Assembly: GCA_964355675.1 (NCBI GenBank)
Contig: CAYHEC010000030.1
Span: forward strand, 1-37,757
Origin: CAMBDS01 sp964355675
GTDB lineage: Bacteria > Electryoneota > AABM5-125-24 > Hatepunaeales > Hatepunaeaceae
Direction of reading: 5' to 3'
Length of the DNA: 37,757 bases
Positions within the stretch are counted from its first letter, which is position 1, and every line of letters starts with the position of its first letter. Shown in pieces: positions 6,792-15,485 of the stretch. The notes beneath the pieces were generated by a model, which was given only the letters and a program-made list of their open reading frames with translations, made no database searches and was not told the DNA's origin. Both the position numbers and the translations under genes were made by a program.

Positions 6792-8189
6792 ATGGCAGAC
6801 TCCAAACGAATACTTGTAATCGATGACAGCCTCGAAGTATGCCAGATGCTCTGCAAGTACTTAGAGAGGAATGGATTTCAGACCAATACTGCCGGAGACG
6901 GTAGCGTTGGTTTGGCTCTGGTCCATAGCTTTCAACCGGACCTCATTCTCCTCGATGTCGATATGCCGGTGATGAACGGTCTTGAGGTTCAGTCCGAATT
7001 AAACAGACTCGGCGATACAACTCCGGTTATCATTATAACTGGATACAGCTCGATGCAGACTGCTGTTCTGACGATCCGTTCCGGGGCCTATGACTATCTC
7101 ACCAAGCCATTAAACCTTGAAAGACTACATTTTCTTCTCTCTCGCTGTTTCGAAGACATCGAGAAAAAGAAGAACGCTTTGAGCGGAAACGCGAAAGGTC
7201 CTTCGATTCCGAAGTTTGAACTAATCGGGTCGAGCGCATCGATGGTTGAGGTATATAAAGCTATCGCCAGCGTTTCCTCAGCCGATCAACGAGTCAGCGT
7301 GTTGATTACGGGCGAGACTGGAACTGGAAAAGAATTGGTAGCCAGGCAGATTCATCTATGGAGTAAGAACTCTCGGTCGCCATTTGTTGCCCTCAATGTG
7401 ACGGCCCTACCTGATAATTTGATCGAGAGCGAGTTATTTGGCCACGAAAAAGGTTCGTTTACGGGCGCGACCGAACGACGGATAGGTAAGCTGGAACTCG
7501 CCGGTAATGGCACATTGTTACTTGATGAAATAGGCGACATCTCTCTTCATCTTCAGCACAAACTGCTTCGTGTTTTGCAAGAACGTGAATTCTATAGACT
7601 GGGTGGGATAGAAGCAATTCCATTGAACGCTCGCGTCATTGCCGCCACTAATCGGGAAATTTCGAAATTGGTCTCGACTGGAAATTTCCGGGAAGATTTA
7701 TATTATCGGTTGAATGTGATTTCAATTCTTGTCCCACCTCTTCGTTTACGCCGCGAAGACATTCCATTACTGATCAGGCACTTCATTCTAAAATACTCGG
7801 AAGGAACCGGGAAACCTGCGCCAATATTTGCCGAGGAAACGCTTGAATACTTGTGGGATTATTCATGGCCAGGAAATGTCAGACAGCTTGAGAACATCAT
7901 CCTGCGCACTCTCACAAGTGTAAGCGCTCATACTATAAAGCCAAGTGACATTCCATTGGATACTTTCCTCAGCCAAGATGAAAGCTCCGCACCATTCTTA
8001 ACGACGAATTTGAACGAAGCCCGCCGGCAGGCGATAGAACAATTCGAAAGGAAATTCGTCGAAGAAAGCCTGAAGGAGGCTAAAGGACAGGTTCCCAAGG
8101 CCGCCTCAAACGCTGGCATTAATCGCGAGAGTTTCTACCGACTCATGCGCAAATATGATATTGGTGCGAAGAAATCTGATACCACTTGA
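6792..8189 (+). CDS. NtrC-type sigma-54-dependent response regulator
   Basis: This 465-residue protein has a complete three-domain NtrC layout. A receiver domain (about 5-120) has the acidic pair D11-D12, the phospho-acceptor D55 and K106. An AAA+ sigma-54 activator domain (about 143-370) has Walker A GETGTGKE at 174-181, the sigma-54 contact loop GSFTGA at 221-226 (a common variant of GAFTGA), Walker B GTLLLDEIGD near 240-249 and the R-finger region FREDLYYRL. A Fis-type helix-turn-helix sits at the C-terminus (VPKAASNAGINRESFYRLMRK). After phosphorylation it should bind an upstream enhancer and drive sigma-54 RNA polymerase. No histidine kinase gene is adjacent; the nearest kinase is CheA at 9323. 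The next transcription unit has a -24/-12-like element just downstream, so that unit is the obvious candidate target. Confidence 0.95.
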   Translation: MADSKRILVIDDSLEVCQMLCKYLERNGFQTNTAGDGSVGLALVHSFQPDLILLDVDMPVMNGLEVQSELNRLGDTTPVIIITGYSSMQTAVLTIRSGAYDYLTKPLNLERLHFLLSRCFEDIEKKKNALSGNAKGPSIPKFELIGSSASMVEVYKAIASVSSADQRVSVLITGETGTGKELVARQIHLWSKNSRSPFVALNVTALPDNLIESELFGHEKGSFTGATERRIGKLELAGNGTLLLDEIGDISLHLQHKLLRVLQEREFYRLGGIEAIPLNARVIAATNREISKLVSTGNFREDLYYRLNVISILVPPLRLRREDIPLLIRHFILKYSEGTGKPAPIFAEETLEYLWDYSWPGNVRQLENIILRTLTSVSAHTIKPSDIPLDTFLSQDESSAPFLTTNLNEARRQAIEQFERKFVEESLKEAKGQVPKAASNAGINRESFYRLMRKYDIGAKKSDTT

Positions 8190-8278
8190 CCGCAACCCCC
8201 TCTCGGCTTCACATCCCTTTACACCGCCAACAGCAAACTCCTTCGTAATTTCCACAAAACAAATTAGAATCCCAAATT

Positions 8279-8299
8279 CTGTATCCTGAATGGATACAG
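8279..8299. promoter_or_regulatory. Inverted repeat, possible enhancer site
   Basis: CTGTATCC and GGATACAG are perfect 8-base arms around TGAAT. It lies about 70-90 bases upstream of the -24/-12 element at 8369, which is the usual range for NtrC-type enhancers. It could instead be a weak terminator for the response-regulator gene, since a TTGTGCCTTTTC tract follows. Confidence 0.4.
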
Positions 8300-8368
8300 T
8301 TGTGCCTTTTCATGACACGAATCGCTCTCCGTGAGTTTTTATCTATTTGTAATTTAAGGTCGATTATC

Positions 8369-8385
8369 TTGGTACTGTAATTGCC
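8369..8385 (+). promoter_or_regulatory. Candidate sigma-54 promoter of the che cluster
   Basis: TTGGTAC-TGTAA-TTGCC matches the -24/-12 consensus in the invariant GG (8371-8372) and GC (8383-8384) with the required 10 bases between them. One base of the -24 box (T for C) and one at the edge of the -12 box differ. It lies 61 bases before the ATG at 8446 and directly after a sigma-54 activator gene. Confidence 0.55.
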
Positions 8386-8445
8386 GTAAGTAGGTATAAC
8401 TGAATTAAGTCAGTTAGAATTGAAAAACACGACAAAGGCGCATCG

Positions 8446-8913
8446 ATGATCCTTCTGGCATGGGCAAGAGAAGATCCCGTTCCAACCGCGAGCAGTGAGA
8501 CGGCTTTTGAACCGAAAGTGCTCGCACTCTCCGGAGCAAACAGCAATCTCACTCTCATTCAAGACCGGACCTACGAGATTGTCATCAGTGATGATAAACT
8601 TGCAACTGATAGAAATTCGAGAACGTCGCAAGACGAGGTGAACGAAGAATCTCTGCGGATGGTTGTGATAAATGAAAATGGAAATGCCGAGAATATCATC
8701 AAAATTGAGCAAGGAACACTCTCATCGCTGATTGGAGCGCCTCTTCCGACTTTACAACTTGCCGATATATTGAATAAACTCAGTACTATTTTTAAGAACA
8801 TTCGCCAACAAGAACCGTCCGACGCCAGGCAGGTTATCGAGATGGCGAAAGTTGTCAAGAATATGAATGAACTCTCGCGAGTTCTTTCGTCGTCTGACCC
8901 AACAACTAAATAG
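8446..8913 (+). CDS. Hypothetical protein heading the chemotaxis run
   Basis: I do not recognise this 155-residue protein. It has no signal peptide or membrane segment and is hydrophilic. The first half looks beta-rich (PKVLALSGAN, YEIVISDD, SLRMVVINENG), and the last third is helical (LADILNKLSTIFKNIRQ and ARQVIEMAKVVKNMNELSRVL). AAAGG at 8434-8438 supports the ATG at 8446. It lies 22 bases before a receiver-domain gene and just downstream of a possible sigma-54 promoter, so it is probably co-transcribed with the chemotaxis genes. A role as an adaptor or regulator there would be a guess. Confidence 0.6.
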   Translation: MILLAWAREDPVPTASSETAFEPKVLALSGANSNLTLIQDRTYEIVISDDKLATDRNSRTSQDEVNEESLRMVVINENGNAENIIKIEQGTLSSLIGAPLPTLQLADILNKLSTIFKNIRQQEPSDARQVIEMAKVVKNMNELSRVLSSSDPTTK

Positions 8914-8935
8914 CAAATCAGTTAAAGAGGAATAT

Positions 8936-9322
8936 ATGACTAATACCATACTTATCATTGATGATGATGAGCAAATTCGAAATCTACTGAAGCAGTTTTT
9001 TGATCGAAACGGCTTTGAAGCGGTGACGGCGTCCACCGCAGAAGAAGCAATAGAAATGCTTGAAAACGAGAGCTATCCGATTTGTTTCATTGACTTTCAA
9101 TTACCAGGGATGCGCGGCGATCAACTTGCTGTAAAAATCCGCGCGGAGAAACCTGCGACTATCCTCTTCTCGATAACTGGAATGTCAACGGTGTTTACTC
9201 TTATTCGTTGCCGTGAAGCGGGGTTCGACGACTATTTCAGTAAGCCATTTAAAATGTCAGCAATTCTCGAAGCGGTAAAAGATGCTTTCAAGAAAATCGA
9301 ACGTTGGAGGAGCGCTACTTAA
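8936..9322 (+). CDS. Single-domain response regulator (receiver)
   Basis: This 128-residue protein is one receiver domain with acidic residues D10-D12, phospho-acceptor D53 in FIDFQLPG, the T/S position in FSITG and K107 in the FSKPFKM motif. With no output domain, it may act like CheY or as a phosphate sink for CheA. The ATG at 8936 is preferred because AAAGAGG lies at 8924-8930; an upstream in-frame ATG at 8867 overlaps the previous gene and would add 23 residues unlike a receiver. Its stop codon is directly followed by the cheA start, which indicates tight co-translation with the kinase. Confidence 0.9.
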   Translation: MTNTILIIDDDEQIRNLLKQFFDRNGFEAVTASTAEEAIEMLENESYPICFIDFQLPGMRGDQLAVKIRAEKPATILFSITGMSTVFTLIRCREAGFDDYFSKPFKMSAILEAVKDAFKKIERWRSAT

Positions 9323-11674
9323 ATGAGTCCTGAATCCACAATCAATGAGCAACTTGAAATCCTGAAAGGCTTCGTCGAGGAAGGCGTAGAAATGCTGGAT
9401 GACGTCGAACCGCTTCTGGTAGAGCTTGAGAAGAGCTTCGATAAGACCGGCGTTGTCGATGATGAACTCATCAACACAATCTTTCGCCTTTTTCACTCGC
9501 TGAAAGGCGGGGCGGGCTTTCTCGAACTGAAGGTTATTAACAGAGTAACTCATAAGGCGGAAACATTACTCGACCTCTTCCGCAAAGGCAAAGCCACGCT
9601 TGCATCAGATCACGTCGATTTGATCAACCGGGTTTGCGACTTTCTTCGTACTGCCCTTGATGCAGTTGACCAAACCGGTTCCGACCAAAAGATGAATGAC
9701 GAAGCCGACGGAATTGTCGCTGATCTAGGGCAGTTAATTTCAAGTCTCACTGAATCACCTGTAAGTGAAGATACAGCGATTCCGATACCTGTCCCTGCTG
9801 TTGTAGAACCTGACTCCGAAGCAGTTAAACAGCCGGTTGTTTCAACGCCTGCACCCACTCTGGCAATCAATGAAGAGATGATTAGCGCGTTCCGGACTGA
9901 GGCCGATGAACTGCTCGAAACTGCCGAGCAATCGCTCCTGATACTTGAAAAAAATCCAACGGCTGACGAAGCTGTTCAACAAGCCTTTCGAGCCTTCCAC
10001 AGTTTCAAGGGCAATGCGGGCTTTCTCGGTTACGCCGATCTCGAACGATTGAGCCACCGCGCTGAAAACGCCTTGGACGCCGTTCGGACTAATTCCATTC
10101 AGGGAGATTCACGCTTTTTCGACTTGTTGCTGAAAGTGATCGACTTTCTTCGTCAGGGATTGTCCCGGCTCGACTCCAACAAGCCTCCGAATATTCCAGC
10201 CGTTCCCGGATTGCTAAGCCTGATCGATGAAGCAATTGCAAGAAGCAAACCGGTGCAAAAACCTGTCATTGAGGCAAAATCGGTTACCGAAGCCGTTTTG
10301 GTCGATATTTCCGATGTGGAGCTTCAGGAATCTGAGGCACAGGAGATCGAACGTCAAGCGGAAGAACATCGTGAAGAAGAGCGTCGCAATGAGGATAGAC
10401 GACGGATTGCAAATGACCGACGAAACAACGAGAGACGGCGCGACGCCATCGATTCTCCCATTGCTACGGTCGATAGTTCATCGAAAGCTTCTGACAAACA
10501 ATCGGTAAGAGTCGATGTGGCAAAACTCGACGTCCTGCTCGATTTGATCGGCGAGTTGGTAATCGCTGAGGCGATGGTCGCGCAGAATCCTGACATAAAG
10601 AATCTTGATGTGAAGCTTGATGGCTTCGAACGAGCGGTGATGCAGTTGGATAAAATCACCCGCGAACTTCAAAATGTCGTTACCTCGGTGAGGATGATCC
10701 CGCTCGCCGGATCGTTCAAGAAGATGATTCGCCTTGTCAGAGATTTATCACAAAAGGCAGGTAAGATCGTCGATCTGGTGCTGGTCGGGGAAGATACCGA
10801 AGTCGATAAAAGCGTCATCGAACTCATCACCGATCCGCTGGTTCATATTATTCGCAACTCCATCGATCACGGTGTAGATACGGCACAAGAGCGAGAAAAG
10901 CTTGGCAAGAATCCGACTGCAAAAGTGACTCTTGAAGCGAAATATGTCGGAAGTGAAGTATGGATAATGATTTCCGACGATGGGCGAGGACTGAACCGCG
11001 AGAGAATCCTCACCAAGGCGCGCGAGCGAGGACTGTTAGAGGGTGACGGAACGGACCTGAAAGACGAAGCCGTGTGGGCGTTCATCTTCCTCCCCGGATT
11101 TTCGACAGCCGAGAAAGTGACCGACGTTTCAGGTCGCGGCGTCGGGATGGACGTTGTGAGGCGTAACATCGAAGCTATTCGCGGCAAGGTCGAAGTGCGC
11201 TCAAGGCTAGGGGCAGGTACGACGGTCATCCTGAAGATCCCACTGACCTTGGCAATCATCGACGGGATGATCGCGCGTGTCGGCAGCACTTTATTCACCA
11301 TCCAGACCATTGAGATCATGCAGTCTCTGCGACCGACGGCGAGCCAGATCGTCAAAACTATGGACGGTCGTCAGATCGTCAATTTGAGGGGCACTCTGAT
11401 GCCGGTCGTCGATCTGGCGGAGAGATACAACGTCAAAACTTCCCGTCAAAGTCTTGAACAGGCGATACTGATCGTGATTGAATCGGGCGGACATCCGGTA
11501 TGTCTGGCGGTCGATGAGCTTATTGGTCAACAGCAGATAGTAATAAAGGGACTGTCAAGCTACGTCGGAGATATTACCGGCATCTCTGGCTGTACGATCC
11601 TCGGTGGTGGTGAGATCAGCCTGATCCTTGACACGACAAGCCTGATTGCATCGCTTGAAGAGCAGAACGTTTGA
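9323..11674 (+). CDS. cheA: Chemotaxis histidine kinase CheA with two Hpt domains
   Basis: This 783-residue protein contains two phosphotransfer domains: Hpt1 with the phospho-accepting H58 in FHSLKGGAGF and Hpt2 with H226 in FHSFKGNAGF. A long linker follows with an arginine- and glutamate-rich stretch at 347-375. The dimerisation domain starts near 396 (RVDVAKLDVLLDLIGELV), and the ATPase domain shows the N box (HIIRNSIDHG, N512), a DDGRG G1 box and a GRGVGMDVV G2 box. The CheW-like P5 domain fills the C-terminus. No clear P2 (CheY-binding) domain is seen, so CheY phosphorylation may be slower or direct. It phosphorylates CheY and CheB in response to the MCPs through CheW. ATG directly follows the stop of the receiver gene. 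Confidence 0.95.
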   Translation: MSPESTINEQLEILKGFVEEGVEMLDDVEPLLVELEKSFDKTGVVDDELINTIFRLFHSLKGGAGFLELKVINRVTHKAETLLDLFRKGKATLASDHVDLINRVCDFLRTALDAVDQTGSDQKMNDEADGIVADLGQLISSLTESPVSEDTAIPIPVPAVVEPDSEAVKQPVVSTPAPTLAINEEMISAFRTEADELLETAEQSLLILEKNPTADEAVQQAFRAFHSFKGNAGFLGYADLERLSHRAENALDAVRTNSIQGDSRFFDLLLKVIDFLRQGLSRLDSNKPPNIPAVPGLLSLIDEAIARSKPVQKPVIEAKSVTEAVLVDISDVELQESEAQEIERQAEEHREEERRNEDRRRIANDRRNNERRRDAIDSPIATVDSSSKASDKQSVRVDVAKLDVLLDLIGELVIAEAMVAQNPDIKNLDVKLDGFERAVMQLDKITRELQNVVTSVRMIPLAGSFKKMIRLVRDLSQKAGKIVDLVLVGEDTEVDKSVIELITDPLVHIIRNSIDHGVDTAQEREKLGKNPTAKVTLEAKYVGSEVWIMISDDGRGLNRERILTKARERGLLEGDGTDLKDEAVWAFIFLPGFSTAEKVTDVSGRGVGMDVVRRNIEAIRGKVEVRSRLGAGTTVILKIPLTLAIIDGMIARVGSTLFTIQTIEIMQSLRPTASQIVKTMDGRQIVNLRGTLMPVVDLAERYNVKTSRQSLEQAILIVIESGGHPVCLAVDELIGQQQIVIKGLSSYVGDITGISGCTILGGGEISLILDTTSLIASLEEQNV

Positions 11675-12073
11675 CCGGGAGGATAGGCATTCCTGCCTGT
11701 CACCATAGCCTTTTCTTTTGTGACAGACGGAAACGTCTGTCGTACTTCCGAACTCAGTACGACAGGCATTCTTGAGTTCTTTGATTTATTCAATAATCAC
11801 TCGAATCTGTTCAGGCGGATGTCCTCGTCCGCCAAAATTCGTGCTTGTTTGTCGGCGGACGAGGACGTCCGCCTGAACAAAATTAGCGATTTCTCGAATA
11901 AATCAAAGAACTCATTCTTGCCTGTCACCTTATAAGTACCTGACGACAGACAAGAATGTCTATCCTCCCGCCCAGCAAAGCTGGACGGGCTACACGCGAA
12001 TTGAAGGCTTGAGTTAAGACAACAGAACTCATTAAAGTATATAAATCATAACCCAAATAAAAGGAGACCAGCA
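11675..12073. repeat. Triple-nested inverted repeat between cheA and cheW
   Basis: There is no gene here. Three inverted repeats lie one inside another: outer arms 11676-11701 and 11945-11970 (23 of 26 match), middle arms 11761-11791 and 11896-11926 (27 of 31; the mismatches sit in one five-base block), inner arms 11809-11833 and 11854-11878 (24 of 25). Smaller hairpins such as GACAGACG/CGTCTGTC lie between. The whole could fold into a large cruciform or RNA tree. After it, CCCAGCAAAGCTGG with GGGCTACACGC recurs in related form at 23511. Confidence 0.85.
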
Positions 12074-12583
12074 GTGAACATCAATGATTCATTGCTCGCA
12101 GAGATCAACAACATGGAAGAAGAAGACACAATGGAGGGGAAGTTCCTCGTCTTCCGGATCGGCAAAGAGGATTACGGCTTGACCATTCGTGACGTGACCG
12201 AGATCATCGGCATCCAGAAAATCACCGACCTGCCCGATACACCTGCCTTCGTTAAAGGCGTCATCAACCTGCGCGGCAAAGTAATCCCGGTAATCGACGT
12301 CCGCCTCCGCTTCGGCATCGGCGAACGCGACCATGACGACCGCACCTGTATCATCGTCGTCAACATTAAAGGGACGGCGGTTGGCTTGATCGTCGATTCA
12401 GTGGCTGAAGTACTGGACATCCCCGCAAATCAGGTGGAACCAGCTCCCAAGCTTAATCGTGGTTCTGGCAGCCGCTATATCAGCGGGCTCGGCAAGACCG
12501 GCGAGGCTGTGAAGATCCTTCTTGACACTCAGAAATTGCTGTTCGAGGAAGAGTTGGAAACTATCGTCGGGGCGGTCGCCTGA
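12074..12583 (+). CDS. cheW: Chemotaxis adaptor CheW
   Basis: This 169-residue protein is a single CheW domain with a 20-residue acidic N-terminal extension. Recognisable segments are FRIGKEDYGLTI, the VTEIIG strand, FVKGVINLRGKVIPVIDVR (the conserved N-L-R-G-x-V-x-P-V motif) and the last strand with ISGLGKTGEAVKILLD. It couples the MCP tips to CheA in the cytoplasmic arrays. GTG at 12074 is the start, as AAGGAGA at 12061-12067 sits at the right distance. It is separated from cheA by a palindrome-rich spacer, so it may be transcribed from its own promoter or rely on read-through. Confidence 0.95.
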   Translation: MNINDSLLAEINNMEEEDTMEGKFLVFRIGKEDYGLTIRDVTEIIGIQKITDLPDTPAFVKGVINLRGKVIPVIDVRLRFGIGERDHDDRTCIIVVNIKGTAVGLIVDSVAEVLDIPANQVEPAPKLNRGSGSRYISGLGKTGEAVKILLDTQKLLFEEELETIVGAVA

Positions 12584-12814
12584 ACCGGTAGAACGGGCGT
12601 CCCGCCCGTTTATCATCGCTTGAAAAAGCGGAGCGAAACTCGCGTAGGGTCGATTTCCAAATCGACCTCTAATGATGGCGGGATTGGAATCCCGCTCTAC
12701 GCGGATTTAAAACACTATATAGGACGAACACAGAAAACGGGCGAGACGCCCGTTCTACCGTCCTTCTTATTGAAACAATTTCAACACAATTATCACAAAT
12801 AAGGGAAACACAAA
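12584..12814. repeat. Nested palindromes between cheW and the first MCP
   Basis: Outer arms 12587-12611 and 12735-12759 (24 of 25 match; both contain ACGGGCG hairpins) enclose a second pair, GCGTAG near 12642 and CTACGC near 12697. These enclose GGTCGATTT/AAATCGACC and GCGGGATT/AATCCCGC hairpins. The GTCGATTTCCAAATCGACC unit recurs at 15280 and 30724. The structure is parallel to the one at 11675. Confidence 0.82.
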
Positions 12815-15271
12815 ATGCTTAGCAATATGAAGCTTGGACCTAAAATGGTCTTATCATTCGTGATTGTCGCCGCGATTGCCGTGATAATCGGTCTCGTCGG
12901 TCGAAACACTATTAGTACCTTGCGTGCCGAACAAGACGATCTCTATACTCATGGGTTGACGCCCATAACGCACCTGGTCATGGTAACAGAAAATTTCCAA
13001 AGAAGTCGGACAAATCTTCTGCAGATTCTCACTGCATCAGATCCCAAGATTGCTGAGGAGCAAGTAGGACGTGAACAAGAACGCATAAAAGATTTCGTTT
13101 CAGATAGCGAAGAATTACTAAAGAGTTTTGAGAAAGAAGAAGATCGGCAACTTGTTCTTGAGCTACAACGAGAATCTGCTGAATATATTCGACTTAAGAA
13201 TAACGTGATTGCGCTTTATAAAGCAGGCGATGCTTTGGGAGCATTGCAGGCTTTTAGAGGTGAAGTTGATGCCGCTCGCGTCAAAGTACAGGGTTCAATA
13301 ACAAAAATCTGCGAAATGGTGGAGAGCGACGCCAAAACTATCGATGCCACCTTCGTTGCTGAAAGCACAAAAGCTTCCTCAACAATGCTGCTTCTTCTTC
13401 TTGGAGGCGCTGCCGCAGCAATGCTGTTAGGTATTCTACTCTCACGTTCTATCACCATCCCGATGGCGAAGGGCGTCTCAATGATGCAGGAGATGGCGCA
13501 AGGGCATCTCGGCAACCGGTTGAATATGCACCGTCAGGATGAAATCGGTGTTCTTGCCAACGCGATGGATACCTTCGCCGATGATCTCCAAAACAATGTC
13601 GTTGGCACTATGAAAAAAATCGCTGAAGGTGATTTATCTGCAGATTTACGCGCCAAAGACAATCAGGATGAGATCACCCCGGCGCTCACCGCGACAACTC
13701 ACGCCTTGCGAGGCTTGGTTGCTGAAGCAACCCGGCTCGCCAACGCCGCCGTCGATGGAAAACTTGCCACACGCGGCGACGCAAGTGCCTACAAGGGCGG
13801 CTATAAAGAGATCGTCGTCGGCGTCAATAATACTCTCGACGCCGTTGTCGGTCCCCTGAATGTCGCGGCAAACTACGTCGATCGCATCTCCAAAGGCGAC
13901 ATTCCCAACAAGATCACCGATAACTACAACGGCGATTTCAACGCCATAAAGAATAACCTCAACATCTGTATCGACGCGATTGGGATTCTCATCGACGAGA
14001 CTGGCGTTGTGATCAAGGCTTCGAACGAAGGCAACCTGAGCGTCCGCGCCAATGCCGACCGCGCCGAAGGAGCCTACAAGAAGATTCTTCGTGGTATCAA
14101 CGACACCCTCGACGCCGTAATTCTGCCTGTTACTGAAGCGTCGAAGGTCCTGGAAGAAATGGCGCAAGGCGATCTTTCAGGCTCGATGAAGGGCGACTAC
14201 AAAGGCGATCACGCCAAAATCAAGAACGCCATGAACGGCACACTTGATTCGCTCAACGACATCCTTTCCCAAGTCAACGACGCCGTCGATCAGGTTGCCG
14301 CCGGTTCCCAGCAGGTTTCCGACGCCAGCCAAGCCCTCTCCCAAGGCGCTACCGAGCAAGCGTCCAGCCTCGAAGAGATCACCTCTTCGATGGTCGAACT
14401 CGGCTCGCAAACCAAGCAGAACGCCGAAAGCGCCTTGCAAGCCAACAAGCTTGCCGCTTCGTCGCGTGACTCAGCCGGGCAGGGCAACAGCCGGATGCAG
14501 GAGATGCTGAAAGCCATGGCTGAGATCAACACCTCGTCAGCGCAAGTTTCGAAGATCATCAAGGTTATCGACGAGATCGCCTTCCAGACTAACCTGCTGG
14601 CGCTGAACGCCGCTGTCGAAGCCGCTCGCGCCGGCGTTCATGGTAAGGGATTTGCGGTTGTAGCCGAAGAAGTTCGCAACCTTGCCCAGCGCAGTGCCAA
14701 AGCCGCTAAGGAAACGACCGAACTGATCGAAGGATCCGTCCAGCGCGTCAATGGTGGTACTGAAATTGCCAAACTGACAGCCAAGGCTTTAGAGGAGATT
14801 GTCGCGGGAGTCGCCAAAGTGACCGACTTGATCGGTGAGATTGCCTCGGCTTCCAATGAGCAGTCAACCGGAATCAATCAGGTCAACGAGGCGCTCGGTC
14901 AGATCGATCAGGTAACTCAAGCCAACACGACTACTGCTGAGGAGAGCGCGGCGGCTTCAGAAGAGTTGTCGAGTCAGGCGGCGCATGTCAAGACGATGAT
15001 TTCGCGGTTCCAGTTGAAGCGAACCGAGGGATCGTACTACGCGAACGCACCGAGGATGGAAACGCATCGCCAGTTGCAGAACGGACATTCTAACGGAGGA
15101 CCGAAACAACTGATGGAACATCGCACCATGCAGAGCGCCAAACCAGCAGTGAAGCCACAGATTGTCGGGATGCGGCGGAATGATGTTGTCGATAAGAACA
15201 GCGGCAAACGCAAAGTCGTCGATCCGAAGAGCGTGATTGCCCTTGATGACGACGAGTTCGGGAAGTTTTAA
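12815..15271 (+). CDS. Methyl-accepting chemotaxis protein with poly-HAMP
   Basis: This 818-residue MCP has an N-terminal membrane anchor (LSFVIVAAIAVIIGLVG) and a periplasmic four-helix-bundle-like sensor of about 150 residues. A second membrane helix lies near 189-211 (MLLLLLGGAAAAMLLGILL) and is followed by a run of HAMP-type repeats to about 470. The last part is the MCP signalling coiled coil, with the conserved tip EIAFQTNLLALNAAVEAARAG. Its ligand is unknown. From residue 344 to the end it aligns without gaps to the next MCP. Both end in a conserved tail (KRKVVDPKSVIALDDDEFGKF), which lacks the xWxxF tether used by CheR/CheB in E. coli. AAGGGAAA precedes the ATG. Confidence 0.95.
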   Translation: MLSNMKLGPKMVLSFVIVAAIAVIIGLVGRNTISTLRAEQDDLYTHGLTPITHLVMVTENFQRSRTNLLQILTASDPKIAEEQVGREQERIKDFVSDSEELLKSFEKEEDRQLVLELQRESAEYIRLKNNVIALYKAGDALGALQAFRGEVDAARVKVQGSITKICEMVESDAKTIDATFVAESTKASSTMLLLLLGGAAAAMLLGILLSRSITIPMAKGVSMMQEMAQGHLGNRLNMHRQDEIGVLANAMDTFADDLQNNVVGTMKKIAEGDLSADLRAKDNQDEITPALTATTHALRGLVAEATRLANAAVDGKLATRGDASAYKGGYKEIVVGVNNTLDAVVGPLNVAANYVDRISKGDIPNKITDNYNGDFNAIKNNLNICIDAIGILIDETGVVIKASNEGNLSVRANADRAEGAYKKILRGINDTLDAVILPVTEASKVLEEMAQGDLSGSMKGDYKGDHAKIKNAMNGTLDSLNDILSQVNDAVDQVAAGSQQVSDASQALSQGATEQASSLEEITSSMVELGSQTKQNAESALQANKLAASSRDSAGQGNSRMQEMLKAMAEINTSSAQVSKIIKVIDEIAFQTNLLALNAAVEAARAGVHGKGFAVVAEEVRNLAQRSAKAAKETTELIEGSVQRVNGGTEIAKLTAKALEEIVAGVAKVTDLIGEIASASNEQSTGINQVNEALGQIDQVTQANTTTAEESAAASEELSSQAAHVKTMISRFQLKRTEGSYYANAPRMETHRQLQNGHSNGGPKQLMEHRTMQSAKPAVKPQIVGMRRNDVVDKNSGKRKVVDPKSVIALDDDEFGKF

Positions 15272-15390
15272 GGCTCGCGTAGTGTCGATTTCCAAATCGA
15301 CCCTACAGATCGTGGGGACGGCGCTTCGATACGCCGTCCCCAACAAGAAGGATTAATTTATCTTACAACTCCAATAAATTCAATTAACCA
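15272..15390. repeat. Palindromes after the first MCP
   Basis: GTCGATTT/AAATCGAC with flanking GCGTAG...CTAC lies at 15276-15305. GGGGACGGCG/CGCCGTCCCC forms a perfect ten-pair stem at 15314-15341. No T-run follows, so these look like members of the palindrome family and not standard terminators. Confidence 0.75.
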
Positions 15391-15418
15391 TTGACATTGT
15401 GATAATTTTAATTAGAAT
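15391..15418 (+). promoter_or_regulatory. Candidate sigma-70 promoter of the second MCP
   Basis: TTGACA (15391-15396, perfect) and TAGAAT (15413-15418, five of six) are 16 bases apart in an AT-rich region. The implied start gives an untranslated leader of about 60 bases to the ATG at 15486. It suggests that this MCP can be expressed apart from the upstream che genes. Confidence 0.6.
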
Positions 15419-15485
15419 ATTACAGCGATTGACAAATCGTCTGTAATAAACAAAATTACGAATTTAAAGTTAACTTTGGACTGAG

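Noticed and set aside
6550..6792. 80-codon ORF before the response regulator
   Set aside because: It is composed partly of the inverted repeat at 6625-6696, has no domain and no clear ribosome-binding site.
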